45,234 nt of DNA from F23-D06 sp002392325. Its GTDB lineage: Bacteria; Bacteroidota; Bacteroidia; Bacteroidales; WCHB1-69. The position numbers and the translations under genes are program-made. The stretch is from positions 1-45,234 of the forward strand of contig CAMORT010000014.1 of the NCBI GenBank assembly GCA_946624065.1, written 5' to 3'. Below, one piece after another: positions 7,752-15,902 of the stretch (positions are counted from its first letter, which is position 1; each line of letters starts with the position of its first letter). Below the pieces are notes generated by a model. It worked only from the letters and a program-made list of their open reading frames with translations. It had not been told where the DNA came from and made no database searches.

Positions 7752-8741
7752 CTATTTCAAATACTTGTCACGAATTAATTCGGCGATTTGCACGGCGTTG
7801 GTGGCGGCTCCTTTGCGGAGATTGTCACCAACCACCCACAGATTCAGTGTGCGGGGTTGTGAAAAGTCGCGGCGGATGCGGCCCACGAATACCTCGTCTT
7901 TGTCTTTCGCCCACAAAGGCATCGGATAGATGTTGTGCGCCGGATCATCCTGCACCACCACGCCTGGCATGTTGCGCAGAAGTTCGAACACCTCGTCCAA
8001 CTCAAATTCATTATAGAATTCCACATTCACCGCTTCGGCATGGCCGCCTGTCACGGGCACGCGCGCAACGGTTGCGGTGACTTGTATGTCGTTATCCCTT
8101 AATATTTTACGGGTTTCATTCACCAACTTGATCTCTTCGGTGGTGTAACCGTTGTCCTCAAAAGTGCCGCCGTGCGGGAAAAGGTTCATATCAATCTGAT
8201 AGGGGTACGCTTTGTCGCAACTCTCCCCTGCCCTCTCCTTCATCAGCTGGTTCACGGCTTTCATGCCGGTTCCGGTGACGGACTGGTAGGTGGAAATCAC
8301 CAACCTCTTGATTTTGTATTGTTTATGCAATGGGCACAGGGCCATCACCATCTGGATAGTCGAACAGTTCGGGTTTGCGATGATCTTGTCGGTGGCCTTG
8401 ATCACATCGCCGTTGATTTCGGGCACCACCAGCGGTATGTTGGGGTCGCTGCGCCATGCCGAGGAGTTGTCAATGACAACCGTGCCCTTGGCGGCAAACT
8501 GCGGGGCGTATTGCAGCGATGGACCGCTGCCGGCGGAGAATATGGCGATGTCGGGGGCCGCTTCGATGGCGTCTTCTACCGAAACCATTGTATATGTTTT
8601 GCCAGCAAACTCAATCTGCCGGCCAACCGAACGGACAGAGGCCGCAGGGATGAATTTCTCATTGCCGAAACCTCTCTCTTCCAATACTTTACGCATAACG
8701 CCACCCACAAGTCCCGTGGCACCAACTAACGCAATTTTCAT
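7752..8741 (-). CDS. asd: aspartate-semialdehyde dehydrogenase
   Basis: Reduces aspartyl phosphate to aspartate semialdehyde with NADPH, the branch point to lysine/diaminopimelate, threonine and methionine. The 329-residue product begins MKIALVGATGLVGGVM, the NADP-binding loop, and carries IIANPNCSTIQMVMAL with the catalytic Cys, and VPVTGGHAEAVNVEF with the catalytic His. The length fits the usual 330-340. The open frame extends 37 codons further upstream, but that extension runs over the promoter box at 8780-8788, so the ATG at 8741 is the start. It is transcribed alone and is divergent from the lamin-tail gene. Confidence 0.96.
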   Translation of the reverse strand: MKIALVGATGLVGGVMRKVLEERGFGNEKFIPAASVRSVGRQIEFAGKTYTMVSVEDAIEAAPDIAIFSAGSGPSLQYAPQFAAKGTVVIDNSSAWRSDPNIPLVVPEINGDVIKATDKIIANPNCSTIQMVMALCPLHKQYKIKRLVISTYQSVTGTGMKAVNQLMKERAGESCDKAYPYQIDMNLFPHGGTFEDNGYTTEEIKLVNETRKILRDNDIQVTATVARVPVTGGHAEAVNVEFYNEFELDEVFELLRNMPGVVVQDDPAHNIYPMPLWAKDKDEVFVGRIRRDFSQPRTLNLWVVGDNLRKGAATNAVQIAELIRDKYLK

Positions 8742-8779
8742 TTTGAATGTTTTTTTTCTGAAAAATTGATTTTGATTCT

Positions 8780-8798
8780 GCAAAAGTAGTATTTTTGC
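8780..8798. promoter_or_regulatory. overlapping divergent -7 boxes of asd (-) and the lamin-tail gene (+)
   Basis: The sequence GCAAAAGTAGTATTTTTGC contains TACTTTTGC on the minus strand (8780-8788) and TATTTTTGC on the plus strand (8790-8798) with one base between them. The two promoters cannot be occupied by polymerase at the same time. Confidence 0.65.
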
Positions 8799-8826
8799 GG
8801 AAAACAAAATATAAAATTTAAAAATT

Positions 8827-10569
8827 ATGAAAAACAAAATTTTAGGGGTCACCCCTCTCCTACTCTGTTTTTTAATTTGCTGTAAAACAGCTTGTTGTCA
8901 AACCACTACGCCTGTGCGCTACGACATTGTCATCAGCGAAATCATGGCCGATCCAACGCCTGCGGTCGGGCTCCCCGCCGCCGAATATGTGGAATTGCAC
9001 AACCGTTTGCCCGCCTCATGCCGCTTGGAGGGCTGGAAACTGAAGATTGGCAACACCACGAAATCGTTGCCTGCCATGGATTTGGACAGTAATGGTTACG
9101 CCATCCTCATCGCGGCCAAGTATCTGGAGGATTTTATTGAATATACACCGCATGTCTATACGATTTCGTCTCTTTCACTAGCGGATGCAGGACAAACTCT
9201 AATTTTGTATGATGCTGATAATCAGGTTATTCATACTGTTTCCTATCGTCCGAAATGGCACACAGAGCCCATCAAGCAGGAAGGCGGCTGGTCGTTGGAA
9301 ATGTTGGATGAGTCGCTGCCTTGCTGGGGCGAGGAGAACTGGAACTCCTCCACTTCTCCATTAGGTGGCACACCGGGATTGCCCAATGCGGCAAGCACGG
9401 TCTTGTCCGACAACAATCCGCCGGAAATGGAGCGCATCACCCTCTTGGACAGTCTTACCCTGCGCATATTCTTTTCTGAACCGGTTTCTCTAACGGATGA
9501 AAATACAATCCCATTCACTCTTAACCCTTCACCTCATTCACCTACTTTACCTATTATCACATCCATCTCCGAGGTTCCTCCCACCTTTTCGGCACTCGAT
9601 TTGAGACTGTCTTCGCCTTTACTGGAAGGTCAGGTTTACACGGTCTGTCTGACCGGTGATTTGAGCGACTGCGCTGGAAACAAAGTGCGACCAGACAGTT
9701 TCATGGAATGCGGGTGTCCTGGTGCTCCGGAGCACGGCGATCTTGTCATCAATGAGGTGTTGAGTCATCCGTTTGACGGCACGGATGCGGACTTCATCGA
9801 AATCTTTAATAAATCTTCAAAAATAATTGATTTAAAGGATGTTAAAATAGGTTCAGGAGGCGATACGATCCCTTTGAAGGCAGTCTTGGCTTCCAGTAGT
9901 GGAATGCAGCTTTTTCCGAACCGATATTGTGCTCTCTGCAAGAATAAGAAGCTGACGCAACAACAATATGTATGTCCGGAACCATTGAATTTGCTCCAGT
10001 GCGATTCTTTGCCTGCCTATAATAATGATGAGGGTGTGGTTTTTCTTACCGATATATCACTGCAAACCATTGACAGACTGCAATATACGGAAGATATGCA
10101 TTATCCGAAACTGCAAACCACGGAGGGAGTGAGTCTGGAACGGCTCTCCCCTACGCTGCCCACTCAGAATCCGGATAATTGGCACTCGGCTGCCTCCACG
10201 GTCGGTTTTGCCACGCCTGGTTATGCCAACTCGCATGTGATAAGCGATACGGAACAGACGGAAACTGTTATCACGCCGGAGGTGATTTCGCCTAACAATG
10301 ACGGTTTCGAGGATTTTGCGGAGATAAATTTGCGTTTTCCCGATTTGGACAATCGTCTTACCATTAGCATCTACAATGCCCGTGGACAATTAGTCAAACA
10401 TTTGGCAAACAATGTTTTATGTGGGAATGAGGCCCAATTCCGCTGGGAGGGTCTTGATGACCAAAACCAATTGCTGCCGTCGGGAATGTATGTGGTGATG
10501 ATCCAGTATTGGAACCTGTCGGGCCAATCGAAACGAATTAAGCGGGTGTTGTCAATTGCCAATTGGTAG
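8827..10569 (+). CDS. secreted protein with two lamin-tail domains and a C-terminal FlgD/CHU_C-like Ig domain
   Basis: A 580-residue exported protein. Residues 1-25 are a signal peptide with several Cys. Two lamin-tail-like domains are recognisable by their openings: IVISEIMADPTPAVGLPAAE (about 35-150) and LVINEVLSHPFDGTDADFIE (about 306-430). Between them lies an Ig-like segment of the SbsA kind (PPEMERITLLDSLTLRIFFS to LTGDLSDCAGNKV). The C-terminal 90 residues, from VISPNNDGFEDFAEI to RIKRVLSIANW, match the FlgD-like/gliding-type domain with the SPNNDG motif seen on cell-surface proteins of this phylum. Lamin-tail domains in bacteria are linked to secreted adhesins and nucleases, but no catalytic domain is present. 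The function is unknown; a surface role is likely. Confidence 0.8.
   Translation: MKNKILGVTPLLLCFLICCKTACCQTTTPVRYDIVISEIMADPTPAVGLPAAEYVELHNRLPASCRLEGWKLKIGNTTKSLPAMDLDSNGYAILIAAKYLEDFIEYTPHVYTISSLSLADAGQTLILYDADNQVIHTVSYRPKWHTEPIKQEGGWSLEMLDESLPCWGEENWNSSTSPLGGTPGLPNAASTVLSDNNPPEMERITLLDSLTLRIFFSEPVSLTDENTIPFTLNPSPHSPTLPIITSISEVPPTFSALDLRLSSPLLEGQVYTVCLTGDLSDCAGNKVRPDSFMECGCPGAPEHGDLVINEVLSHPFDGTDADFIEIFNKSSKIIDLKDVKIGSGGDTIPLKAVLASSSGMQLFPNRYCALCKNKKLTQQQYVCPEPLNLLQCDSLPAYNNDEGVVFLTDISLQTIDRLQYTEDMHYPKLQTTEGVSLERLSPTLPTQNPDNWHSAASTVGFATPGYANSHVISDTEQTETVITPEVISPNNDGFEDFAEINLRFPDLDNRLTISIYNARGQLVKHLANNVLCGNEAQFRWEGLDDQNQLLPSGMYVVMIQYWNLSGQSKRIKRVLSIANW
9529..9556. repeat. in-frame copy of the CACCTCATTCACC low-complexity repeat
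   Basis: Within the lamin-tail gene, CACCTCATTCACCTACTTT followed by ACC closely matches the right arm of the inverted repeat at 22244-22274 (CACCTCATTCACCTCCTTT). It encodes NPSPHSPTLPI in the loop between two domains. Confidence 0.5.
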
Positions 10570-10575
10570 TCGGTA

Positions 10576-11817
10576 TCAGCCGCCAAAGTCGTCATAGTGA
10601 ATCATTTCCGAGGTCACGCCGAGGGAGTCCAGCATCTTGAGCACCGCTTGCAGCATCATGGGCGGGCCGCAGATGTAATATTCAATATCTTCCGGATTCG
10701 GATGATTCTTGAGGTAGTTTTCATAAATCACCTCGTGAATAAAACCGGTATAGCCGGTCCAGTTGTCGCTTGGTTGGGCATCGGATAGGGCGATGTGGAA
10801 TTCGAAATTGTCGTGCTCGGCTGCCAATTGCTCGAATTCTTCCTTATAAAACAGTTCTTTGCGTGAGCGCCCTCCATACCAGAAGGTGGTTTTGCGCTGG
10901 GTATGCTTGTTCTTGAACTGGTCGAAGATATGCGAGCGCATGGGGGCCATGCCCGCGCCGCCGCCGATGAACATCATCTCGCGGTCGGAGTCCTGCACGA
11001 AGAAGTCGCCGTAGGGACCCGAAACCGTCACTTCGTCGCCGGGTTTCAAACTGAAAATGTATGAGGATGAAACACCAGGGTTCACCTTCTCCATGCGTCT
11101 GGTTTTGCGGTTTATAGGGGGTATGGCAACACGCACATTCAGCATCACGATGTGGTTTTCAGCGGGATGGTTGGCCATGGAGTACGCTCGGATGGTGCCG
11201 GCGGGATTGCGCATCTTCAGGTCGAACAATCCCATCATCTCCCAGTCGCGGCGGAAGGGTTCATCCACCTCAATGTCAGCGTATTTGACCATACAACGTG
11301 GAATATCGATTTGCACATAGCCGCCGGAACGGAAGTCCATACTCTCTCCTTCCGGCAATTGCAACACGAGTTCCTTGATGAATGTGGCCACATTGTGGTT
11401 AGAAACCACCTTACAGGTCCATTTTTTGATGCCGAAAAACTCTTTGGGTATTTCAATGGCCATGTTTTCGCGCACTTTCACCTGGCAGAAGAGCCGGTAG
11501 TGTTCGGCGGCCATCTTGCGGGAGATGTGTGCCAGTTCGGTGGGCAGTATCTCGCCGCCGCCGGAGAGCACCTTCCCTTTGCAAGTGCCGCATGAGCCGC
11601 CCCCACCGCATGCGGAAGGGACAAACACCTGCTCGTCGGACAACGCCTGCAACAGTGTGCAACCACGCTCATGCTCAATCTCTTTCTCCCCGTTTATCGT
11701 TATCTTGACCTTGCCTTCGGGAACCAATCGCTTGCGCACATAGAGCAGCAGGGCCACCAACATCCAGATGATAGCCAGAAAGATGATTATTGCCGCAAGA
11801 GTTGTCCAAAGTACCAT
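10576..11817 (-). CDS. nqrF: Na+-translocating NADH:quinone reductase subunit F
   Basis: The NADH-oxidising subunit of the sodium pump. From ATG at 11817 the product has 413 residues: one N-terminal membrane segment, a plant-type 2Fe-2S domain with SACGGGGSCGTCKGKV and the fourth Cys in LFCQVKV, an FAD domain with RAYSMANHP, and an NADH domain with MFIGGGAGMAPMRSH and the C-terminal YYICGPPMM and YDDFGG. All cofactor ligands are present. A GTG directly after the nqrE stop (11829) could add four residues, but the ATG gives the more usual start. It is the last gene of nqrBCDEF. It ends 6 bases from the convergent lamin-tail gene with no clear terminator between. Confidence 0.96.
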   Translation of the reverse strand: MVLWTTLAAIIIFLAIIWMLVALLLYVRKRLVPEGKVKITINGEKEIEHERGCTLLQALSDEQVFVPSACGGGGSCGTCKGKVLSGGGEILPTELAHISRKMAAEHYRLFCQVKVRENMAIEIPKEFFGIKKWTCKVVSNHNVATFIKELVLQLPEGESMDFRSGGYVQIDIPRCMVKYADIEVDEPFRRDWEMMGLFDLKMRNPAGTIRAYSMANHPAENHIVMLNVRVAIPPINRKTRRMEKVNPGVSSSYIFSLKPGDEVTVSGPYGDFFVQDSDREMMFIGGGAGMAPMRSHIFDQFKNKHTQRKTTFWYGGRSRKELFYKEEFEQLAAEHDNFEFHIALSDAQPSDNWTGYTGFIHEVIYENYLKNHPNPEDIEYYICGPPMMLQAVLKMLDSLGVTSEMIHYDDFGG

Positions 11818-11829
11818 ATCCGAGTTCAC

Positions 11830-12441
11830 TTAGATTCCTAAAAATGCCATAAATCCCATGCCCATAAGTCCCGTTATGATATAGGCGATACCGTTGCCCC
11901 GCAAGGGCTCCGGGATGTTGGAGTATTTCAGCCGCTCCCGGATGGCCGCCATGGCGGTGATAGCCAGCAGCCAGCCCAATCCGGAACCGATGGCGTATGC
12001 GAAACTGTGCGCCACAGTCGGGAAGTTCTTTTCCTGCATGAACAACGAACCTCCAAGAATGGCGCAGTTCACTGCAATTAACGGGAGAAATATGCCCAAG
12101 GCCATGTACAAGGCGGGCATGTATCTCTCAATCACCATCTCCAACAGTTGCACCATGCCGGCAATGACTGCGATGAAGATGATAAGTCCCAGAAAAGACA
12201 AGTCCACCTGAGCGAAACGATCACCCAACCACGCCAGTGCCCCAGGTTGCAATAAATATTTGTTTATCAGATAATTGACGGGAACTGTGATCGCCAACAC
12301 AAAACAAACCGCCATGCCCAGTCCCGATGCGGTCTTCACATTCTTGGACACCGCCAAATAGGAGCACATGCCTAAGAAATAGGCGAAAACCATATTGTCG
12401 ATGAAAACCGAACGGATGAATATGTTGAATATGTCGGACAT
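11830..12441 (-). CDS. nqrE: Na+-translocating NADH:quinone reductase subunit E
   Basis: Integral membrane subunit of 203 residues with six predicted membrane helices, paralogous to NqrD. It carries family motifs such as DNMVFAYFLGMCSYLAVSK, where the Cys is one of those proposed to hold the intramembrane iron centre together with NqrD, and LPLIAVNCAILGGSLFMQEK. It begins MSDIFNIFIRSVFIDNMVFA, a standard NqrE start, and ends directly before nqrF. The gap to nqrD is 25 bases of pyrimidine-rich sequence. The length and topology match the family exactly. Confidence 0.96.
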   Translation of the reverse strand: MSDIFNIFIRSVFIDNMVFAYFLGMCSYLAVSKNVKTASGLGMAVCFVLAITVPVNYLINKYLLQPGALAWLGDRFAQVDLSFLGLIIFIAVIAGMVQLLEMVIERYMPALYMALGIFLPLIAVNCAILGGSLFMQEKNFPTVAHSFAYAIGSGLGWLLAITAMAAIRERLKYSNIPEPLRGNGIAYIITGLMGMGFMAFLGI

Positions 12442-12466
12442 GAAGTTGGTGATTAGTGATTGTTTG

Positions 12467-13066
12467 TTACTCCTTTACTCCCTTCCTCTCTCCTCTTATC
12501 CAAATCATAATGCCTACGAGAATGAGTGCCATGGGCGGAAGAATCATGAGACCATTGTTGAGATAACCGATTTGGTATAGGGCTTTAGGGATGACTTGAT
12601 AATTCCAAAGGGTGCCTGAACCGAGCAGTTCGCGGAAGAAGGCCACAATGACAAGCACCAGTCCGTAGCCCAGGCCGTTCATCACGCCATCCATCAGTGA
12701 GGGCCATGGCTTGTGCGACAGGGCAAACGCCTCCAAACGGCCCATGATGATGCAGTTGGTGATGATGAGTCCGACGAAGACGGAGAGCAGTTTGCTGATA
12801 TCGTAGAAATAGGCTTGCAGGAACAAGTCCACCAGAACCACCCAAAAGGAGACGATGAGCAACTGTACAATGATGCGGATTCGGGGAGGTATCGTGTTGC
12901 GTATCAGTGAGATGATGAGATTTGAGAAAGCGCAGACCACGGTTACCGAAAGCGCCATGACCACTGCCGGCTTCAGTTGGGCGGTAACGGCCAAGGCGGA
13001 GCAAACACCCAGTGTCTGCACCAGAATCGGATTATCCTTGCTTAATGGTCCCAAATATTTCTTCAT
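12467..13066 (-). CDS. nqrD: Na+-translocating NADH:quinone reductase subunit D
   Basis: Integral membrane subunit of 199 residues with six predicted helices. Motifs include DNPILVQTLGVCSALAVTAQ near the N-terminus, which holds the Cys proposed to ligate the membrane iron centre, and the central FVGLIITNCIIMGRLEAFAL with the second Cys. The C-terminus ends in WIRGERKGVKE. It is separated from nqrC by a 70-base gap holding a perfect hairpin and low-complexity repeats, which is unusually long for this operon. Confidence 0.95.
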   Translation of the reverse strand: MKKYLGPLSKDNPILVQTLGVCSALAVTAQLKPAVVMALSVTVVCAFSNLIISLIRNTIPPRIRIIVQLLIVSFWVVLVDLFLQAYFYDISKLLSVFVGLIITNCIIMGRLEAFALSHKPWPSLMDGVMNGLGYGLVLVIVAFFRELLGSGTLWNYQVIPKALYQIGYLNNGLMILPPMALILVGIMIWIRGERKGVKE

Positions 13067-13067
13067 C

Positions 13068-13157
13068 TCTCAATTTTCAATTCAATATTACTACCCCGGC
13101 CTTCTGCCACCCCTTCTACAATAGAAGGGGAATTTTTCAATTCTCAATTTTCAATTT
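13068..13157. repeat. TCTCAATTTTCAATT repeats flanking a perfect hairpin in the nqrC-nqrD gap
   Basis: TCTCAATTTTCAATT occurs at 13068-13082 and again in 13142-13156. Between them CCCCTTCTA (13110-13118) and TAGAAGGGG (13122-13130) form a nine-pair stem with a three-base loop. The right repeat runs into nqrC and encodes its last residues, LKIEN. The repeat resembles intergenic filler that I recall from other Bacteroidota. The hairpin could attenuate or protect the nqr mRNA. Confidence 0.6.
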
Positions 13158-13742
13158 CCCCATCATCTCATCTACCCCTTTGGATGTTATTGTCGCTCCC
13201 GAGATGGCATCCACCCGGTTCTCCTCGCGGATATCACCCTCCTGTCCTTTCTTCACCACCCGAACGGATGTGAATGCGCCATTCTGATCGTATAGTTTCT
13301 TGCCGATGAAGGCGTTGGCAAACTCGTCGTCTGTGATTTTCGCCCCCAGACCGGGGGTTTCCGACTTGTGTGCGAACGACACGCCTTTGATGGTGGAGCC
13401 GTCCTCCGACAGCACCACATAGCCCCAAATGGGTCCCCAGAGCCCCTTTCCCTGCACGCGAACCACCATTCCGGGGTTGCCGTCGGCGCAACGGATGTGA
13501 TACTTCTCGCTCGTCTTGCCTCCCTTTTCGGGTTTGGCAATCTCCTGGAAAAACGAAACCGTATTCTTCTTGGGCACATCCTTATAGCCAGCCGCTTTCA
13601 AGATCTGCTGGTATTTTTCCCGGGTCACATTGGCTTCCCGTTTCGATTTCAGGCCGATGGAAACGGTTGTGAGCACCACGCTGATGAGGAGCACCAGCGC
13701 ACTGACATATAGGAATATGTATCTGTTGCTGAATTTTCTCAT
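13137..13742 (-). CDS. nqrC: Na+-translocating NADH:quinone reductase subunit C
   Basis: The subunit with covalently bound FMN on the periplasmic side. It has 201 residues: an N-terminal membrane anchor (about 9-31) and a periplasmic FMN-binding domain with ETPGLGAKI and the flavinylation motif DAISGATITS, Thr184 being the attachment site. At about 200 residues it is shorter than the gamma-proteobacterial form (about 257), as I expect for Bacteroidota. Its ATG overlaps the nqrB stop in ATGA. Its last residues, LKIEN, are encoded by a low-complexity repeat that also fills the downstream gap. Confidence 0.95.
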   Translation of the reverse strand: MRKFSNRYIFLYVSALVLLISVVLTTVSIGLKSKREANVTREKYQQILKAAGYKDVPKKNTVSFFQEIAKPEKGGKTSEKYHIRCADGNPGMVVRVQGKGLWGPIWGYVVLSEDGSTIKGVSFAHKSETPGLGAKITDDEFANAFIGKKLYDQNGAFTSVRVVKKGQEGDIREENRVDAISGATITSKGVDEMMGKLKIEN

Positions 13743-14821
13743 CGGGATGTGTTTTGTTGGATTAAATGCTTTTGACGTTTGTGAATGTGTGCCTGCACCA
13801 CGCAGTAATCAATGAGTGGCGCGAATATGTTTATCAGCAGGATGGCGAGCATCATGCCTTCGGGATAACCCTTGTTGAGTGTGCGGATGAGGATGGCGAG
13901 TACGCCGATGAGCAAGCCATAGATGTACTTGCCGGTTCGGGTGTGTGCAGCGGTCACGGGATCTGTGGCCATGAAGACCGCACCGAACAAGAATCCGCCC
14001 ATGAGAATCTGTTGATAACCTGCTACGGGGCAAAGTCCTGTAACACGGCAGATGACTGCGGTGACATAACCGCCCACCAGTACCGACAGCATAATGCGCC
14101 AGTCGGCCACCTGCGTAAACAGGAGAATGGCTGCGCCGATGAGGATGGCAATCTTGCAGGTTTCACCGATACAGCCCGGGATGGTGCCGACGAACATCTC
14201 CCAAGTGGAAGGCATGGCCTCGGGATGACCGTTCATGATCATTCCTAATGGCGTGGCGCCGGTGATAGCGTCTGCGCCCGAAATCCAAACCTTGTCGCCG
14301 GAAATGACGGAAGGATAAGCGAAAAAGACAAAAGCGCGGGCCAGCAGCGCGGGGTTCAGGAAGTTGTAACCGGTGCCGCCGAACACCTCTTTGCCGAAGA
14401 GCACAGCGAATGCGGTGGATACGGCCACAATCCAAAGCGGCACATCGGGCGGCATGATCATCGGGATGATGAAGCCGGTGACAAAGAATCCCTCGGCCAC
14501 TTCCTCTTTGCGGATTTGCGCAAAAAGGACTTCTATTGCCAAACCGCTAACATAAGAGACAATCACTAACGGCAGCCATTTCAGGAAACCATACCAGAGG
14601 CAGGGCCACAAGGCCGTGACACCATTAGTGGCCAGGAAATGCTGGTAGCCCACATTCCACCACCCGAAAAACAGCGCCGGACACAAGGCGATCATCACGG
14701 TGATCATGATGCGCTTCATATCGACCGCGTCGCGGATATGACTGCCCTGGCCGGTCACGGTGGCCGGCGTGCGCAGGAAGGTATCCATGGCATCAAACAG
14801 TGCGTTGAATTTCTTGGGCAT
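13739..14821 (-). CDS. nqrB: Na+-translocating NADH:quinone reductase subunit B
   Basis: The main sodium-translocating membrane subunit, about ten helices, with a second covalent FMN. The 360-residue product starts MPKKFNALFDAMDTFLRTP, and the flavinylation motif DAITGATPLG gives Thr190. The longest frame starts at 14854, but the -7 box (14841-14849) lies inside those extra codons, so ATG 14821 is the start. In most genomes nqrB follows nqrA directly. Here about 1 kb of opposite-strand genes intervenes, and nqrB-F evidently has a promoter of its own. Confidence 0.95.
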   Translation of the reverse strand: MPKKFNALFDAMDTFLRTPATVTGQGSHIRDAVDMKRIMITVMIALCPALFFGWWNVGYQHFLATNGVTALWPCLWYGFLKWLPLVIVSYVSGLAIEVLFAQIRKEEVAEGFFVTGFIIPMIMPPDVPLWIVAVSTAFAVLFGKEVFGGTGYNFLNPALLARAFVFFAYPSVISGDKVWISGADAITGATPLGMIMNGHPEAMPSTWEMFVGTIPGCIGETCKIAILIGAAILLFTQVADWRIMLSVLVGGYVTAVICRVTGLCPVAGYQQILMGGFLFGAVFMATDPVTAAHTRTGKYIYGLLIGVLAILIRTLNKGYPEGMMLAILLINIFAPLIDYCVVQAHIHKRQKHLIQQNTSR

Positions 14822-14840
14822 CAGCGTTTTTTTCGAAGGC

Positions 14841-14849
14841 GCAAAGATA
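14841..14849 (-). promoter_or_regulatory. -7 box of nqrBCDEF
   Basis: The reverse strand reads TATCTTTGC 19 bases before the nqrB ATG at 14821. It gives the downstream nqr genes an independent promoter and points away from hicA. Confidence 0.6.
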
Positions 14850-14930
14850 CGCATATTTCTGTTTGGAGCAGCATTACAAAAGAGTTTGCTTTTTTATCAG
14901 TTTGATTGCAAGATATTCGTGAATAAAATG

Positions 14931-14939
14931 TATTTTTGC
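14931..14939 (+). promoter_or_regulatory. -7 box of hicAB
   Basis: TATTTTTGC ends three bases before the hicA ATG (14943), so transcription would start at or very near the start codon. This predicts a leaderless message. Confidence 0.5.
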
Positions 14940-14942
14940 ACC

Positions 14943-15149
14943 ATGAAAATAAATATTCATGAAAACATCAGATATATTAAGAATACTGCAGGAGAAGCAG
15001 GATGTAAACTCATCAGACACGGAGCAAGTCATGACATTTGGTATAGTCCCATTACTCAAAAAAAATTTCCTGTTCCGAGGCATTTCGCCAAAGAGGTTCC
15101 AACAGGTACATTAAAAGACATTGTAAGAAAGTCTGGAGTTGAATTTTAG
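14943..15149 (+). CDS. hicA: HicA-type toxin (mRNA interferase)
   Basis: A 68-residue protein of the HicA fold, a double-stranded-RNA-binding-like ribonuclease that cleaves mRNA when free of HicB. The core reads GCKLIRHGASHDIWYSP, where His30 is the expected catalytic residue, then KKFPVPRHFAKEVPTGTLKD and IVRKSGVEF, the usual HicA C-terminal pattern (P-H...E-[IV]-x-x-G-T-L-x-x-I). It lies upstream of hicB with a seven-base gap, the normal order. The cassette is inserted between nqrA and nqrB on the opposite strand. The toxin appears intact. Confidence 0.85.
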   Translation: MKINIHENIRYIKNTAGEAGCKLIRHGASHDIWYSPITQKKFPVPRHFAKEVPTGTLKDIVRKSGVEF

Positions 15150-15156
15150 TGACACA

Positions 15157-15567
15157 ATGAATATGAAAAAGGAAAAAGTGATTGTGGAAGTAAGCCAGGA
15201 CGGGTTGTTTACCGCATATATGCCGAATGACGAATACAATTTCGGGTTGGCTGGATATGGGGATTCTGAACAAGAAGCCATTGATGACTTTTACATTACC
15301 GTGGAAGAAATGAAAGAATTGGAGAAGGAGAATGGGCGTGTTTTCCCTGATCTGTCATTTGAATTTGAATACGACAAGGAAAGTTTACTAAAATATTATA
15401 GCAGTTTGATTGGTGTCAACACCTTGCATAAGATGACGGGGATTCCAAAAAGCCGCCTTAACCAATACATTTTAGACGAGACTAAACCCACAAAAAAGAG
15501 TCTGCAAAAGATACAGGACGGTATTCGGAAATTCGCTGAATCACTGAACCGTGTGGCGCTGATGTAA
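15157..15567 (+). CDS. hicB: HicB-type antitoxin
   Basis: A 136-residue partner of HicA. The N-terminal part (VIVEVSQDGLFTAYMPNDEY, then GYGDSEQEAIDDFYITVEEM) is the partial RNase H-like HicB fold, which blocks the toxin. The C-terminal part (LIGVNTLHKMTGIPKSRLNQ, then KKSLQKIQDGIRKF) is a helix-turn-helix that should bind the hicAB promoter. The start at 15157 (MNMKKEKVIVEV) is chosen over one at 15139 that overlaps hicA; MKKEKV at 15163 is also possible. Autoregulation is expected from the family, not shown by the sequence. Confidence 0.85.
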   Translation: MNMKKEKVIVEVSQDGLFTAYMPNDEYNFGLAGYGDSEQEAIDDFYITVEEMKELEKENGRVFPDLSFEFEYDKESLLKYYSSLIGVNTLHKMTGIPKSRLNQYILDETKPTKKSLQKIQDGIRKFAESLNRVALM

Positions 15568-15584
15568 CATCAAAACTTATTCCA

Positions 15585-15902
15585 ATGCCCCCCTACAACA
15601 TAAAAATCACCGTTGTAAGAAAGGTACAACACGCCGACCTTTCCGCTTTATACGAGAACCCCATCGAGCACGCATGCGAGGTGCGCGAGGGTGAAAGCTG
15701 GATATCCGTGGGTGGAAAGAAACCCGAAGGACTCTGCGATAGTGCGTGGGAGTCGATGCGGTGGTTTGTGGAAGAACTGGCCGCCGGCAGAGGCAACTTC
15801 TTCGACGGCTGGATGAAGAACCCCTATTCCGCCATGATCAGCTGCAACGACGGTTTCCGGCCCGTAAGCTTCCTGCTGGAAAGGTGCAAGGAGGGTTGTT
15901 AG
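15585..15902 (+). CDS. TIGR04076-like small protein
   Basis: A 105-residue protein that I recognise as TIGR04076-like by its length, its early IKITVVRKVQHADL, the central VGGKKPEGLCDSAWESMRWF, and the C-terminal ISCNDGFRPVSFLLER. The Cys pattern (about 32, 52, 88 and the C-terminal pair) is typical. The function of the family is unknown; the conserved cysteines suggest metal or redox chemistry. It lies 17 bases after hicB on the same strand and its stop overlaps the stop of nqrA by four bases, so its insertion left no space at the nqrA end. Confidence 0.75.
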   Translation: MPPYNIKITVVRKVQHADLSALYENPIEHACEVREGESWISVGGKKPEGLCDSAWESMRWFVEELAAGRGNFFDGWMKNPYSAMISCNDGFRPVSFLLERCKEGC

